DNA of 64,000 nucleotides, from positions 106,764 to 170,763 of the forward strand of contig JAGVVD010000058.1 in NCBI GenBank assembly GCA_019135865.1. Direction: 5' to 3'. How positions within the stretch are numbered: the first letter of the stretch is position 1; each line of letters opens with the position of its first letter. The stretch is from Elusimicrobiota bacterium (GTDB lineage Bacteria; Elusimicrobiota; Elusimicrobia; Elusimicrobiales; UBA9959). A model generated the notes under the pieces. It was not told where the DNA came from. It made no database searches and saw only the letters and a program-made list of their open reading frames with translations. Made by a program: the position numbers and the translations under genes. Below are positions 16,869 to 25,069 of the stretch, in pieces.

Positions 16869-17477
16869 ATGAAAAAGGACCGCAATAGCAGGCCCACCAA
16901 GGGCGAAGCCACTCGCGAGAAGATACTGCGCGCGGCCATACGAATGATCTCGGACCAGGGCCCGGACGCGGTGTCCATGGAGAGCATCGCCGCGGAGCTG
17001 GGCCTGACCAAGCCGCTCCTGTACTACTATTTCAGGAACAAGGAAGCGCTGATAGAGCGGGTCTTCGAGGAGACCTCGCGCGAGTCCGGCGGCGACTGGG
17101 CCGCCGCGCTGGACCCCTCCGTCACGCTGGAGGCCCTGGTGCGGGGCATGCTGGAGAGCCGCATGAACTTCTTCCTCTCCAATCCCGAGGCGGCCAAGTG
17201 CCTGCTCAAGCTCTACGCGGCTCCGGAGAACTCCCCCCTGCGCCGCATGGCCGACGGGCGCATAGCCCGGCACGCCGGCGCGCTTAAAAAGGTCATGGCC
17301 GCGATGGAGAAGGACGGCCGCCTCCCGCCCGGCTCCGCCGAGGACGCCCGCCTGCTGGTGCGCGGCGTCATGACGCTGACCATCTTCGAGTTCCAGCACA
17401 GCCGCTTCGCCAACTTCCCCCCGGACTTCGCCGACCGCATGGCCCGGCGCGTCGCCGCCGCCGTCGCCGCCCGCTGA
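16869..17477 (+). CDS. TetR-family transcriptional regulator
   Basis: A 202-residue TetR regulator. The N-terminal helix-turn-helix (residues about 13-58; VSMESIAAELGLTKPLLYYYFRNKEALI) has the standard pattern, followed by a helical ligand-binding and dimerisation domain. It is a close paralog of the TetR half of the next gene (shared GPDAVSM, TKP-LYYYFR-KEALI and FEE). It probably controls the efflux operon downstream, alone or with that second repressor. The 90-base gap before the next gene contains a separate promoter and operator. Confidence 0.88.
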   Translation: MKKDRNSRPTKGEATREKILRAAIRMISDQGPDAVSMESIAAELGLTKPLLYYYFRNKEALIERVFEETSRESGGDWAAALDPSVTLEALVRGMLESRMNFFLSNPEAAKCLLKLYAAPENSPLRRMADGRIARHAGALKKVMAAMEKDGRLPPGSAEDARLLVRGVMTLTIFEFQHSRFANFPPDFADRMARRVAAAVAAR

Positions 17478-17500
17478 AAGCCCCGCTCCCCCCGCGGACC

Positions 17501-17530
17501 TTGACGGCGCGGCGGCGCTTCTGCTAAACT
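17501..17530 (+). promoter_or_regulatory. Promoter of the tetR-tolC efflux operon
   Basis: -35 TTGACG at 17501-17506, an 18-base spacer, and -10 TAAACT at 17525-17530. The -10 box overlaps the left arm of the palindromic operator. Confidence 0.6.
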
Positions 17531-17545
17531 TACCTACCGGTAAGT
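17528..17545 (+). promoter_or_regulatory. Palindromic TetR-type operator
   Basis: ACTTACC (17528-17534), a four-base spacer TACC, and GGTAAGT (17539-17545): a perfect 7-bp inverted repeat overlapping the -10 box. Its size and position fit a TetR-dimer site that blocks polymerase, making the operon self-repressed. Confidence 0.7.
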
Positions 17546-17567
17546 ATATACAGCGACGGAGCACAGC

Positions 17568-19436
17568 ATGACCCCTCCCCGACAGAAGCGCGCCGTAGAG
17601 ACCCGGCGCAGGATACTCGAGACGGCCTCGGAGATGATGGCCGAGCGCGGCCCGGACGCGGTGTCCATGCGCGAGATCTCGGCCAGGCTGAGGATCACCA
17701 AGCCCGTCCTCTACTACTATTTCAGGGACAAGGAGGCGCTGATAAAGGCGGCCTTCGAGGAAGGGACCAAGCATTTCAAGGACGTGCAGGTGGAGATGGA
17801 CCAGCCCGGCCTGGACCTGGAGGGCAAGCTGGAGAAGATCTTCGCCAACCACCTCAAGTTCATAAACCGCTACCCGGAAATGCCCAAATGCGCGCTGAAG
17901 ATCATGGCCTCGCCCTCGGAAGGGACGCTCGCCCAGATGGCCAGGGACCTCAAGGAGCGGAACAGGGGCGCGCTGCGCGCCATGCTGAAAAAGGAGAACT
18001 TCTCCCCGCGGGCGGCGGCGGACATAGTCCACATGATAAGTTCGGTGATAACCTATTTCATGGTGGAGGCGCGCGAGAAAGGCGCGGCCGCCATCGACCG
18101 GAGCCTGCCGCGGCGCCTGGCGCGCATGATCTGCGCCGGCGCGCGCTCGCTCAAGTCCGCGGCCGCCGTCCTGCTGCTGCTCCCCTCCCTGGCCGGGGCG
18201 GAGCCGGTCCGGCTGGGGGTGGACCAGGCGGTGGAACTGGCCCTGGAGAGGAATACGGACGTCGTCAACGCGGAACACGGCCGCCTCATCTATAAGGAGA
18301 AGATCCGCGAATACTGGGGCACGCTCTACCCGCAGCTCAGCGCGGCCGCCTCCTATACCCGCAACATAGAGAAGCCGTCCATGTTCTTCGGCGGGAACAA
18401 GATATCCATAGGCTCCGACAACGCCTACGCCGCCTCGCTCGACCTCAACCAGATACTCTGGGCCGGCGGCAAGGTGCGCACGGGCATAGAGATGGCCGGC
18501 ATCTACTCCGACTCCAGTTCCGAAGGTCTGCGCGCCGCGCAGAACGGCGTGCGCAAAGCCGTCACGCAGATGTACTATTCCGTCCTTCTCTCGAAGGCCA
18601 TGGCCGACATACAGCGCGAGACGCTGGACCTCTCCCGCCAGCATCTCTCGGTCATAGAGACCCGGTATAAGCAGGGGCTGGCCAGCGACCTGGCCCTGCT
18701 GCGCCAGGAAGTGGAGGTGTCCAACAACGAGCCGGCCGTCACGCAGAACCTGAACTACTACGAGTCCGGCCTGCTGGCGCTCAAGGACCTGCTCGGCATG
18801 GACCCCGACGCGGAGATCGAACTTGCCGGCGGCATGACCTGCGCGCCCGGAGAGCCCGGGGCGCTCGAGGACCTTTACCGGGCGGCTATGGCGGCCCGGC
18901 CGGAGTACAGGATGGCGAAACTCGACAAGCGGCTGGCCGAGGAAAGCGTCACGCTGGAAAAAGCCGGCCATTACCCCTATCTCAACGCCTTCGCCTCGCG
19001 CAGTTTCCAGGGCCAGACCGACAGCGGCTTCCCCGGCGGCGACGAGCGCAGCTGGGCGCTGACGGCCGGGGTGAAGCTGAGCCTGCCCCTCTTCGCCGGC
19101 GGCTCGGTCTCCTCGCGCGTGAAGCAGGCCGACCTCTCGCGCCAGGTGGCGGAAGAGAACCTGGGTGCCGCGGAGCGGCAGCTAAAGATTACGGTCAAAA
19201 AGGCCTGGCTGGAGCTCAGGGAAGCCTCGCAGCGCCTGGCCTCCCAGGCCGCGGCCGTCGAGACCGCCCGCAAGGCGCTCAAGGCCACCGAAGTGCGGTT
19301 CAAGAACGGCCTGGCGGGCCAGCTCGACCTCAACGACGCCACCCTCGCCCTCAACAGGGCGCAGACCCTCTACACCCAGGCCCAGCACGACGTCTGTTCC
19401 GCCTCCGCGGAGCTGGACTGGGCCGCGGGAAAGTGA
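17568..19436 (+). CDS. In-frame fusion of TetR regulator and TolC-family channel
   Basis: One uninterrupted 622-residue reading frame. Residues 1-194 are a full-length TetR repressor (helix-turn-helix ending in TKPVLYYYFRDKEALI). Residues 195-214 form a Sec-type signal (LKSAAAVLLLLPSLAGA), and the rest is a typical TolC-family outer-membrane channel with two repeat halves (ALERNTDVVNAEHGRL; LEKAGHYPYLNAFASRSF; NGLAGQLDLNDATLALNRAQ). GGAG lies six bases before the ATG. A DNA-binding protein should not be exported, so an internal start is plausible: Met187 (18126) would give a 436-residue TolC of usual length, but it has no Shine-Dalgarno. A fused translation product, processing, or a lost stop codon are alternatives. 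Confidence 0.85.
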   Translation: MTPPRQKRAVETRRRILETASEMMAERGPDAVSMREISARLRITKPVLYYYFRDKEALIKAAFEEGTKHFKDVQVEMDQPGLDLEGKLEKIFANHLKFINRYPEMPKCALKIMASPSEGTLAQMARDLKERNRGALRAMLKKENFSPRAAADIVHMISSVITYFMVEAREKGAAAIDRSLPRRLARMICAGARSLKSAAAVLLLLPSLAGAEPVRLGVDQAVELALERNTDVVNAEHGRLIYKEKIREYWGTLYPQLSAAASYTRNIEKPSMFFGGNKISIGSDNAYAASLDLNQILWAGGKVRTGIEMAGIYSDSSSEGLRAAQNGVRKAVTQMYYSVLLSKAMADIQRETLDLSRQHLSVIETRYKQGLASDLALLRQEVEVSNNEPAVTQNLNYYESGLLALKDLLGMDPDAEIELAGGMTCAPGEPGALEDLYRAAMAARPEYRMAKLDKRLAEESVTLEKAGHYPYLNAFASRSFQGQTDSGFPGGDERSWALTAGVKLSLPLFAGGSVSSRVKQADLSRQVAEENLGAAERQLKITVKKAWLELREASQRLASQAAAVETARKALKATEVRFKNGLAGQLDLNDATLALNRAQTLYTQAQHDVCSASAELDWAAGK

Positions 19437-19455
19437 ACTTACAAAGGAAGAACAA

Positions 19456-20334
19456 ATGAACAACAACAAGACGATCGCCTTGCTCCTGGCCTGCGCCGCG
19501 CTGGCGGCGGCCGGCTGCGGCAGCCGCGCCCGGGAAACTCTCGAGGCGCTGGAGAAGGACCGCTTCCTGGTAAAGACCGAGAGGGCGGAAATGCGCCCGC
19601 TCGAGGAATACATCCTCCTGACCGGCTCAGTGCGGGCCCTGGACGAGGCTACGCTCTACCCGCGGGCGGCCGGCAAACTGCTGCGCAACCTGCTCAAGGA
19701 GGGCGATCCCGTGAGGAAGGACGAGGCGGTCGCCCTGGTCGAGCGCGACGAGGTCGGCGTGGTCTACGAGCCGGCCCCCGTGCCCTCCACGCTGAGCGGC
19801 GTCGTCGGCCGCGTCTACCAGGACACCGGCGCCAACGTCACCCCGCAGACCCCGATAGCGCTGGTCGTGGACCAGTCCAAGGTCCGCGTGGAGGTGGACG
19901 TCCCCGAGAAATACATCGGCAAGGTCTTCCGCGACCAGGCCGCCCGGATCAAGGTGGACGCCTTCCCGGACCGCTATTTCACCGGCCGGGTCTACCGCGT
20001 CAGCCCCGTGGTGGACGCGCGCTCGCGCAGCACCGTCGTCGAGGTGCTGCTGGACAACGCCGAAAGGCGTCTCAAGTCCGGCATGTTCGCCGAGGTCAGG
20101 CTCATCGTCGCCTCGCGCGGCTCCGCCGTCTCGGTGCCCTCCGGCGCGGTCCTGCGCGATAACGGCTCGGCCTGGGTCTTCGTCCCGGCCGGCGACGCGG
20201 CGCGCCGGGTCCCGGTGAAGACCGGCATCGCGACCGCCGAATACACGCAGGTGGAAGGCGTGAAGGCCGGCGACGAGATCATCACCTTCGGCCTCTACGG
20301 CCTCAAGGACGGCAGCAAGATAAAGGTCCAGTAA
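19456..20334 (+). CDS. RND efflux periplasmic adaptor lipoprotein
   Basis: A 292-residue membrane-fusion protein. The lipobox (AAGC, Cys21) anchors it to the inner membrane. It has a split biotinyl-lipoyl region (TLYPRAAGKLLRNLLKEGDPVRKDEAVALVE and LSGVVGRVYQDTGANV), a beta-barrel domain and a membrane-proximal domain (VPSGAVLRDNGSAWVFV). The stretch between the lipoyl halves is very short, so the long alpha-helical hairpin of AcrA-type adaptors is missing. The gene lies between the TolC channel and the RND pump, five bases before the latter; AAAGGAAG precedes the ATG. Confidence 0.9.
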   Translation: MNNNKTIALLLACAALAAAGCGSRARETLEALEKDRFLVKTERAEMRPLEEYILLTGSVRALDEATLYPRAAGKLLRNLLKEGDPVRKDEAVALVERDEVGVVYEPAPVPSTLSGVVGRVYQDTGANVTPQTPIALVVDQSKVRVEVDVPEKYIGKVFRDQAARIKVDAFPDRYFTGRVYRVSPVVDARSRSTVVEVLLDNAERRLKSGMFAEVRLIVASRGSAVSVPSGAVLRDNGSAWVFVPAGDAARRVPVKTGIATAEYTQVEGVKAGDEIITFGLYGLKDGSKIKVQ

Positions 20335-20339
20335 AAGCC

Positions 20340-23300
20340 ATGAAGATCACCGATCTTTCCATAAAGCGCCCCGTGCTGACGACGATGATGATCCTCACCG
20401 TCCTGGTGCTGGGCGCGTTCTCCTATCTCCGCCTGGGCATCGACCTGATGCCGGACGTGGAGTTCCCCTTCGTGATGATACAGACCACGCTGCGCGGCGC
20501 CGGCCCCGAGGAGATGGAGTCCTCCGTCACCAAGACCATAGAGGAGGCCGTCAACACCATCTCGGGCATCGAGGACCTCAACTCCACCAGCTACGAGGGC
20601 CTCTCGCTGGTCATGATAAAGTTCGCGCTGGAGAAGAACGGCGACGTGGCCGCGCAGGAGGTGCGCGACAAGGTCAACTCCGTGCTGGCGCAGCTGCCGC
20701 AGGGCACCGACCCGCCGGTCATAGGCAAGTTCGACATAGGCGCGCAGGCGGTCCTCAACGTCGTGGTCTACGGCGACCGCGACCTCATCGAGCTCACCCG
20801 CATCGCCAGGGAGAACATCAAGGAGAACATCGAGACGGTCAGCGGCGTGGGCGCCGCCGACATAGTCGGCGGCCGCGAGCGCGAGATCCACATCGTGGTG
20901 AACCCGCTCAAGCTCTCGGCCCTCAACCTGCCCATCAGCCGGGTCAAGGACGCCATCGTCCAGCAGAACATCGAGATCCCCGGCGGCAAGGTCGAGCAGA
21001 GGGACAAGGAATACGTCCTGCGCACGCTCGGCCGCATAGGCGACGCCCGGGAGTTCGGCGGCATCGTCGTCGCCAACATCGGCGGCTCCCAGGTGCGCGT
21101 CTCCGATATCGGCCGCGTCGAGGACACCGGCGAGCGCATGGGCACGGCCTCGTTCTACAACGGACGCCCGTCCGTCACCGTCGTCATAAAGAAACAGTCC
21201 GGCACCAACACCGTCGCCGTGGTGGAGAAGATAAAGGAACGCCTCGCCGAGATAGAGGGCACGCTGCCTCCGGGGGTGAAGACCACCGTGGTCGGCGACC
21301 AGAGCGTCTTCATCAAGGAATCGGTGCACAGCGTGACCGAGCACCTGGTGCTGGGCGCGATCTTCGCCGCGCTGATGGTGCTGGTCTTCCTGGGCGATTA
21401 CCGTTCCACGCTGATCTCCTCGCTGGCGATACCCACCTCGCTGATAGGCACGTTCTTCTTCATGCAGATGGCGGGGTTCACGATAAACGTCATGACCCTG
21501 CTCGGCCTGACCATAGCGGTGGGCATAGTGGTCGACGACGCCATCGTCATGCTCGAGAACATCTACCGGCACATGGAGGAGCACAAGATGAGCCCGCTCA
21601 AGGCGGCGCTCGACGGCTCCAGGGAGATCGCCTTCGCGGTCGTCGCCATGTCGGCCGCGCTGCTGGTCATCTTCGTGCCGCTGGCCTACATGGGCGGCAT
21701 CATAGGCCGCTTCCTCAAGAGCTACGGTCTCACGATAGCCTTCGCCGTCGCCCTGAGCGTCTTCGTCGCGCTTACGCTGACCCCCATGCTCTGCTCGCTG
21801 TTCCTGAAGGTCAGGCCCGGCGCCAAGAACCGCCTGGAGCAGTTCACCGACCGCGTCAACGAGGCTCTGGCCTCGCGCTACATCGCCATGCTCGAATGGG
21901 CGCTGGCGCACAAGCGCCGCATGGTCGTCTTCGCGGGGGCGGTGATAGTCTCGATGATACCGCTGTTCCTGTTCCTGGGCAAGGACTTCATGCCGGCCGA
22001 CGACACGGGCATGTACCAGATCAGCGTGATCGCGCCCGAGGGCACGAGCCTGGGCAGGATGAAGGAGCTCTTCGCCCAGATCGAGACCGAAACGCGCCAG
22101 CTGCCGCACGTGAAGAGCATCCTCTCCTCGATAGGCACCGGCACCGGCGGCCATTTCGGCGGCTCGTCCGCCAACGAGGGCTATATCCTGGTCGAGCTCG
22201 ACGACCTGGAGGACCGGGACCTGCCGATGACGGAGCTCATGCTGGCCTCGCGCGAGATGATGTCCAAGTACAAGGGGCTGCGCGTGTCGGTCATGCCGGC
22301 CGGCGGCTTCGGCGGCGGCGACGCCGAGCTGATGTTCAACATCTCCGGGCCGGACCTCGGGAAGCTGGAGGAATACTCCAACGCGGTGGCCGACAGGCTG
22401 CGCGGGATCAAGGGCGCCGTGGACGTGGACACCAGCTTCTCCTACGCCAAGCCCGAGTACCGCGTGGAGATAGACCGCGGCCGCGCGCACGACCTGGGCG
22501 TGAAGGTGCAGGACATCGCCACCTCGCTGCGCACGCTGGTCGGCGGCGAGGAGGACATCACCAAGTTCAAGGAGGGCGACGACCTCTACCAGGTGCGCCT
22601 GCGCGCGGAGGACGTCTTCCGCGACAGGCGGGAGGCCATCGAGGCGCTGATGGTGCCGGCCGGAGACGGCCGCGTCACGCGCCTCGACAACGTGGCGCGC
22701 GTGACCGAGGGCGTCGGCCCCACGCAGATAGCGCGCTACAACCGCCAGCGCAACGTGCAGGTCACGGCCAACGTGGACGGCATCCCGGTCAACCGGCTGC
22801 TGGCCGAGGCGCAGAAGGCGTTCGACGCCCTGGGCGCCCCGCCGGAGTACAAGGCGGGCGTCTACGGCCGGGCCAAGGAACTCGGCAACATGTTAAAGGA
22901 GTTCGGCGTCGCCTTCGCGCTGGCCTTCGTCTTCATCTACATCGTGCTGGCCAGCCAGTTCGAGAGCTTCGTCTACCCGGTCTCCATCATGGTGGTCCTG
23001 CCGCTGACCATCCCGTTCGCGATCATCTCGCTGTTCCTGACCGGGCAGAACCTGACGCTGTTCAGCATCATGGGCATGTTCATGCTCTTCGGCATCGTGA
23101 CCAAGAACTCCATCCTGCAGGTGGACTACACCAACACGCTCCGCGCCAAGGGCATGCCCCGCCACCAGGCCATGATAGAGGCCAACCGCACCCGGCTGCG
23201 CCCGATACTCATGACCACGCTGACGCTGATCGCGGGCATGGTCCCGACGGCGCTGGGCACGGGCGCCGGCTCGGGCACCCGCCGCACCATGGCGATGGTC

Positions 23301-23429
23301 ATCATAGGCGGCCAGACGCTGTCGCTGCTCATCACGCTGCTGATGACGCCCGTCACCTACGCTTACATGGACGATTTCCAGGAATGGGCCCGCGGGAAAC
23401 TGGGGCTCAAGGCCAGGGAAACGGCCTGA
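20340..23429 (+). CDS. RND efflux pump, inner-membrane subunit
   Basis: A 1029-residue AcrB/MdtB-like (HAE1-type) proton-driven transporter. It has twelve predicted membrane helices in two repeats, each with a large periplasmic loop. It starts with the usual LSIKRPVLTTMMIL. TM4 carries the proton-relay pair VVDDA (Asp399, Asp400), and the second repeat has the GIVTKNSILQVDYTN segment. It expels small hydrophobic compounds or metals through the adaptor and TolC-type channel encoded just upstream. Substrate cannot be deduced. Length is normal and nothing is missing. Confidence 0.95.
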   Translation: MKITDLSIKRPVLTTMMILTVLVLGAFSYLRLGIDLMPDVEFPFVMIQTTLRGAGPEEMESSVTKTIEEAVNTISGIEDLNSTSYEGLSLVMIKFALEKNGDVAAQEVRDKVNSVLAQLPQGTDPPVIGKFDIGAQAVLNVVVYGDRDLIELTRIARENIKENIETVSGVGAADIVGGREREIHIVVNPLKLSALNLPISRVKDAIVQQNIEIPGGKVEQRDKEYVLRTLGRIGDAREFGGIVVANIGGSQVRVSDIGRVEDTGERMGTASFYNGRPSVTVVIKKQSGTNTVAVVEKIKERLAEIEGTLPPGVKTTVVGDQSVFIKESVHSVTEHLVLGAIFAALMVLVFLGDYRSTLISSLAIPTSLIGTFFFMQMAGFTINVMTLLGLTIAVGIVVDDAIVMLENIYRHMEEHKMSPLKAALDGSREIAFAVVAMSAALLVIFVPLAYMGGIIGRFLKSYGLTIAFAVALSVFVALTLTPMLCSLFLKVRPGAKNRLEQFTDRVNEALASRYIAMLEWALAHKRRMVVFAGAVIVSMIPLFLFLGKDFMPADDTGMYQISVIAPEGTSLGRMKELFAQIETETRQLPHVKSILSSIGTGTGGHFGGSSANEGYILVELDDLEDRDLPMTELMLASREMMSKYKGLRVSVMPAGGFGGGDAELMFNISGPDLGKLEEYSNAVADRLRGIKGAVDVDTSFSYAKPEYRVEIDRGRAHDLGVKVQDIATSLRTLVGGEEDITKFKEGDDLYQVRLRAEDVFRDRREAIEALMVPAGDGRVTRLDNVARVTEGVGPTQIARYNRQRNVQVTANVDGIPVNRLLAEAQKAFDALGAPPEYKAGVYGRAKELGNMLKEFGVAFALAFVFIYIVLASQFESFVYPVSIMVVLPLTIPFAIISLFLTGQNLTLFSIMGMFMLFGIVTKNSILQVDYTNTLRAKGMPRHQAMIEANRTRLRPILMTTLTLIAGMVPTALGTGAGSGTRRTMAMVIIGGQTLSLLITLLMTPVTYAYMDDFQEWARGKLGLKARETA

Positions 23430-23431
23430 AC

Positions 23432-24772
23432 TTATTCCTCTTCCTGCGGGGGCTGCGCCGAGAACGAGGCCATCTCCTCGGCGGTGGGGACCAGCGCGGC
23501 GCCGAAGACCTCGTCGAAATGGCCTGAGAACGCGGAAACGTATTCCGGGGCCGCGGTATAGTACATGTTCTCGAAATTATTGGCCTGGGCGTTGACGGAC
23601 CAGTTGAAGGACCCGGTCATCAGCAGCGCCCCGTCGAAGACCGCGTACTTGTGATGCATGACGCCGCGGCCGTCCTGGCCGCGCGACCAGCGGAACTTCA
23701 CGCCGTTCTCCGCCAGGTAGGAGGTCATATCGGACTGGCTGGCCTGCACGCGGTCGGTGACGACCTCCACTTCCACTCCCCGCTTCCTCGCCTCCACGAG
23801 GGCCTCGCCTATGGAGGACGAATAAAAACTGAACACGGCGGCCTTTATGCTGCGCCTGGCGAAACGCGCGGCCGTTATGATGTCCGCCTCGGTGCGGCCG
23901 GCCGGCGAGAAGGAATAGCCGGGCAGCATGGCGCCGTTGAAGTAAACGGGTCTGGAACGGTCCTCCGGCGGCGGGCCGAAATGGTCCTGTGAATAGTTCG
24001 GGCCGGGGCCTTCCGACGGAGCGCGGGTGAACCGCCACATCCAGTCGAAGTACCTGGCGTAGCCGTCCACGGCGCTCTCGTCCCTTATGAAAACGATGTT
24101 CTCGTGATTGGCGCCGTCGGCCGTAAGCGCCCAGTTGAAGGAACCGGCCGAGACCAGCTTCCCGTCGTATACGCCCAGCTTGTTGTGCATGATGCCGTAG
24201 GAGCCTGCGCCGCGCAGCGTGCGCACCTCCACCCCTCCGTCCATCAGCGCCCTGAGCTCCTCGCTGACCTTGGTGCCCAGCGCGTGGGTCTCGTTGGAAA
24301 TGACGCGCACTTTCACCCCGCGCTTATGGGCTTCGAGCAGCGCCGCCGCCACGCGCGGCAGCGTGAACCCGTACACGGCGACGTCCGCGGTCTCGCGGCA
24401 GGAATAGACCGCGGAAGCGATGAGGGCCTCCACGTCGGCGGAGACGGAGAAAGCGAAGGGCGGTATGGCGGCCGCGGGTACGGTCGAGGCCTGCGCCGGC
24501 GCGGAAGGCGGCTGGGCCGGCTGGAGGGGTTGCGGCGCGGCCGGCGGGACCTGGGGCGGCTGCGCGGGCTGCAGCGGTATGGCCGGGGCCGGGACGGGGC
24601 CTCCCGTTATCTGCGGGGGCGCGGGGACGGCGGGCGGCGGCGGCAACTGGCCCATGTCCCCTGTCGTCGGCATGGGCGGCAGCTCGGGCAGCGCCCGCTG
24701 CGCGAAAGCCGCCAAAGGGAGCGCCGCCAGCAGCAGCGCGCAAACGAGGCCCTTAAGGTATTTTATACCCAT
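23432..24772 (-). CDS. Secreted phospholipase D-like protein with two HKD motifs
   Basis: A 446-residue exported protein. After the signal peptide (LVCALLLAALPLAAFA) there is a Pro/Ala/Gln-rich linker over residues about 30-100, then two PLD domains. Each has an H-x-K motif (HNKLGVYDG and HHKYAVFDG) followed by SGSFNW-type stretches, as in bacterial PLD nucleases and lipid phosphodiesterases. The ATG at 24772 is favoured because GATAAT lies exactly six bases upstream with no Shine-Dalgarno; an in-frame ATG at 24790 is the alternative. It ends two bases from the convergent RND gene. It may be a periplasmic nuclease or a phospholipase; I cannot tell. Confidence 0.82.
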   Translation of the reverse strand: MGIKYLKGLVCALLLAALPLAAFAQRALPELPPMPTTGDMGQLPPPPAVPAPPQITGGPVPAPAIPLQPAQPPQVPPAAPQPLQPAQPPSAPAQASTVPAAAIPPFAFSVSADVEALIASAVYSCRETADVAVYGFTLPRVAAALLEAHKRGVKVRVISNETHALGTKVSEELRALMDGGVEVRTLRGAGSYGIMHNKLGVYDGKLVSAGSFNWALTADGANHENIVFIRDESAVDGYARYFDWMWRFTRAPSEGPGPNYSQDHFGPPPEDRSRPVYFNGAMLPGYSFSPAGRTEADIITAARFARRSIKAAVFSFYSSSIGEALVEARKRGVEVEVVTDRVQASQSDMTSYLAENGVKFRWSRGQDGRGVMHHKYAVFDGALLMTGSFNWSVNAQANNFENMYYTAAPEYVSAFSGHFDEVFGAALVPTAEEMASFSAQPPQEEE

Positions 24773-25069
24773 CGATATATTATCGGCCATGACGTCTTTC
24801 GCCGCCAGAAGCGAAAGACCCAGGCGGGGCCTGGGCCCTGAATCAGTTGAAAATAGAGGGAACAGCCGGGGGATGGGGGCGGACTCACCTGAGAAAAACC
24901 GTCCGAAGGCCTGAGCTTACGGAGTATGCGCCGCAGCTTACGGTGCTTTGCTCCTCGCGGAGCGGAGGCGCATACGAGCGCGAAGGCCGAGGTCGGAGCG
25001 CGAGCACGGTGTGCGAGCGGCGTTTTTTCGTGGTGAGCCGCCCTCAGCCCCCGGAATAATTATTCCTCG
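24773..25069. other. Intergenic stretch with nested hairpins, no gene
   Basis: About 300 bases between the glgA stop and the PLD-like start. It holds a GATAAT -10 box (24779-24784, minus strand), a GTCTTTCGC/GCGAAAGAC hairpin (24794-24802/24811-24819), a CCCAGG/CCTGGG hairpin (24819-24824/24830-24835), and a cruciform of GTATGCGCC/GGCGCATAC (24924-24932/24967-24975) enclosing a GCTCC/GGAGC stem. The motif GCTTACGG occurs twice inside. A TTTTTC run on the minus strand near 24895 may terminate glgA. No open frame of coding character is seen. Confidence 0.5.

Noticed and set aside
18050..18250. Frameshift or lost stop codon creating the TetR-TolC fusion
   Set aside because: The frame is continuous and the domains meet at sensible boundaries. 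Kept open as a check on reads, but the sequence alone shows no error.
16731..18971. A 746-residue minus-strand open frame across the TetR genes
   Set aside because: Shadow of the plus-strand genes, whose TetR and TolC motifs are unmistakable.
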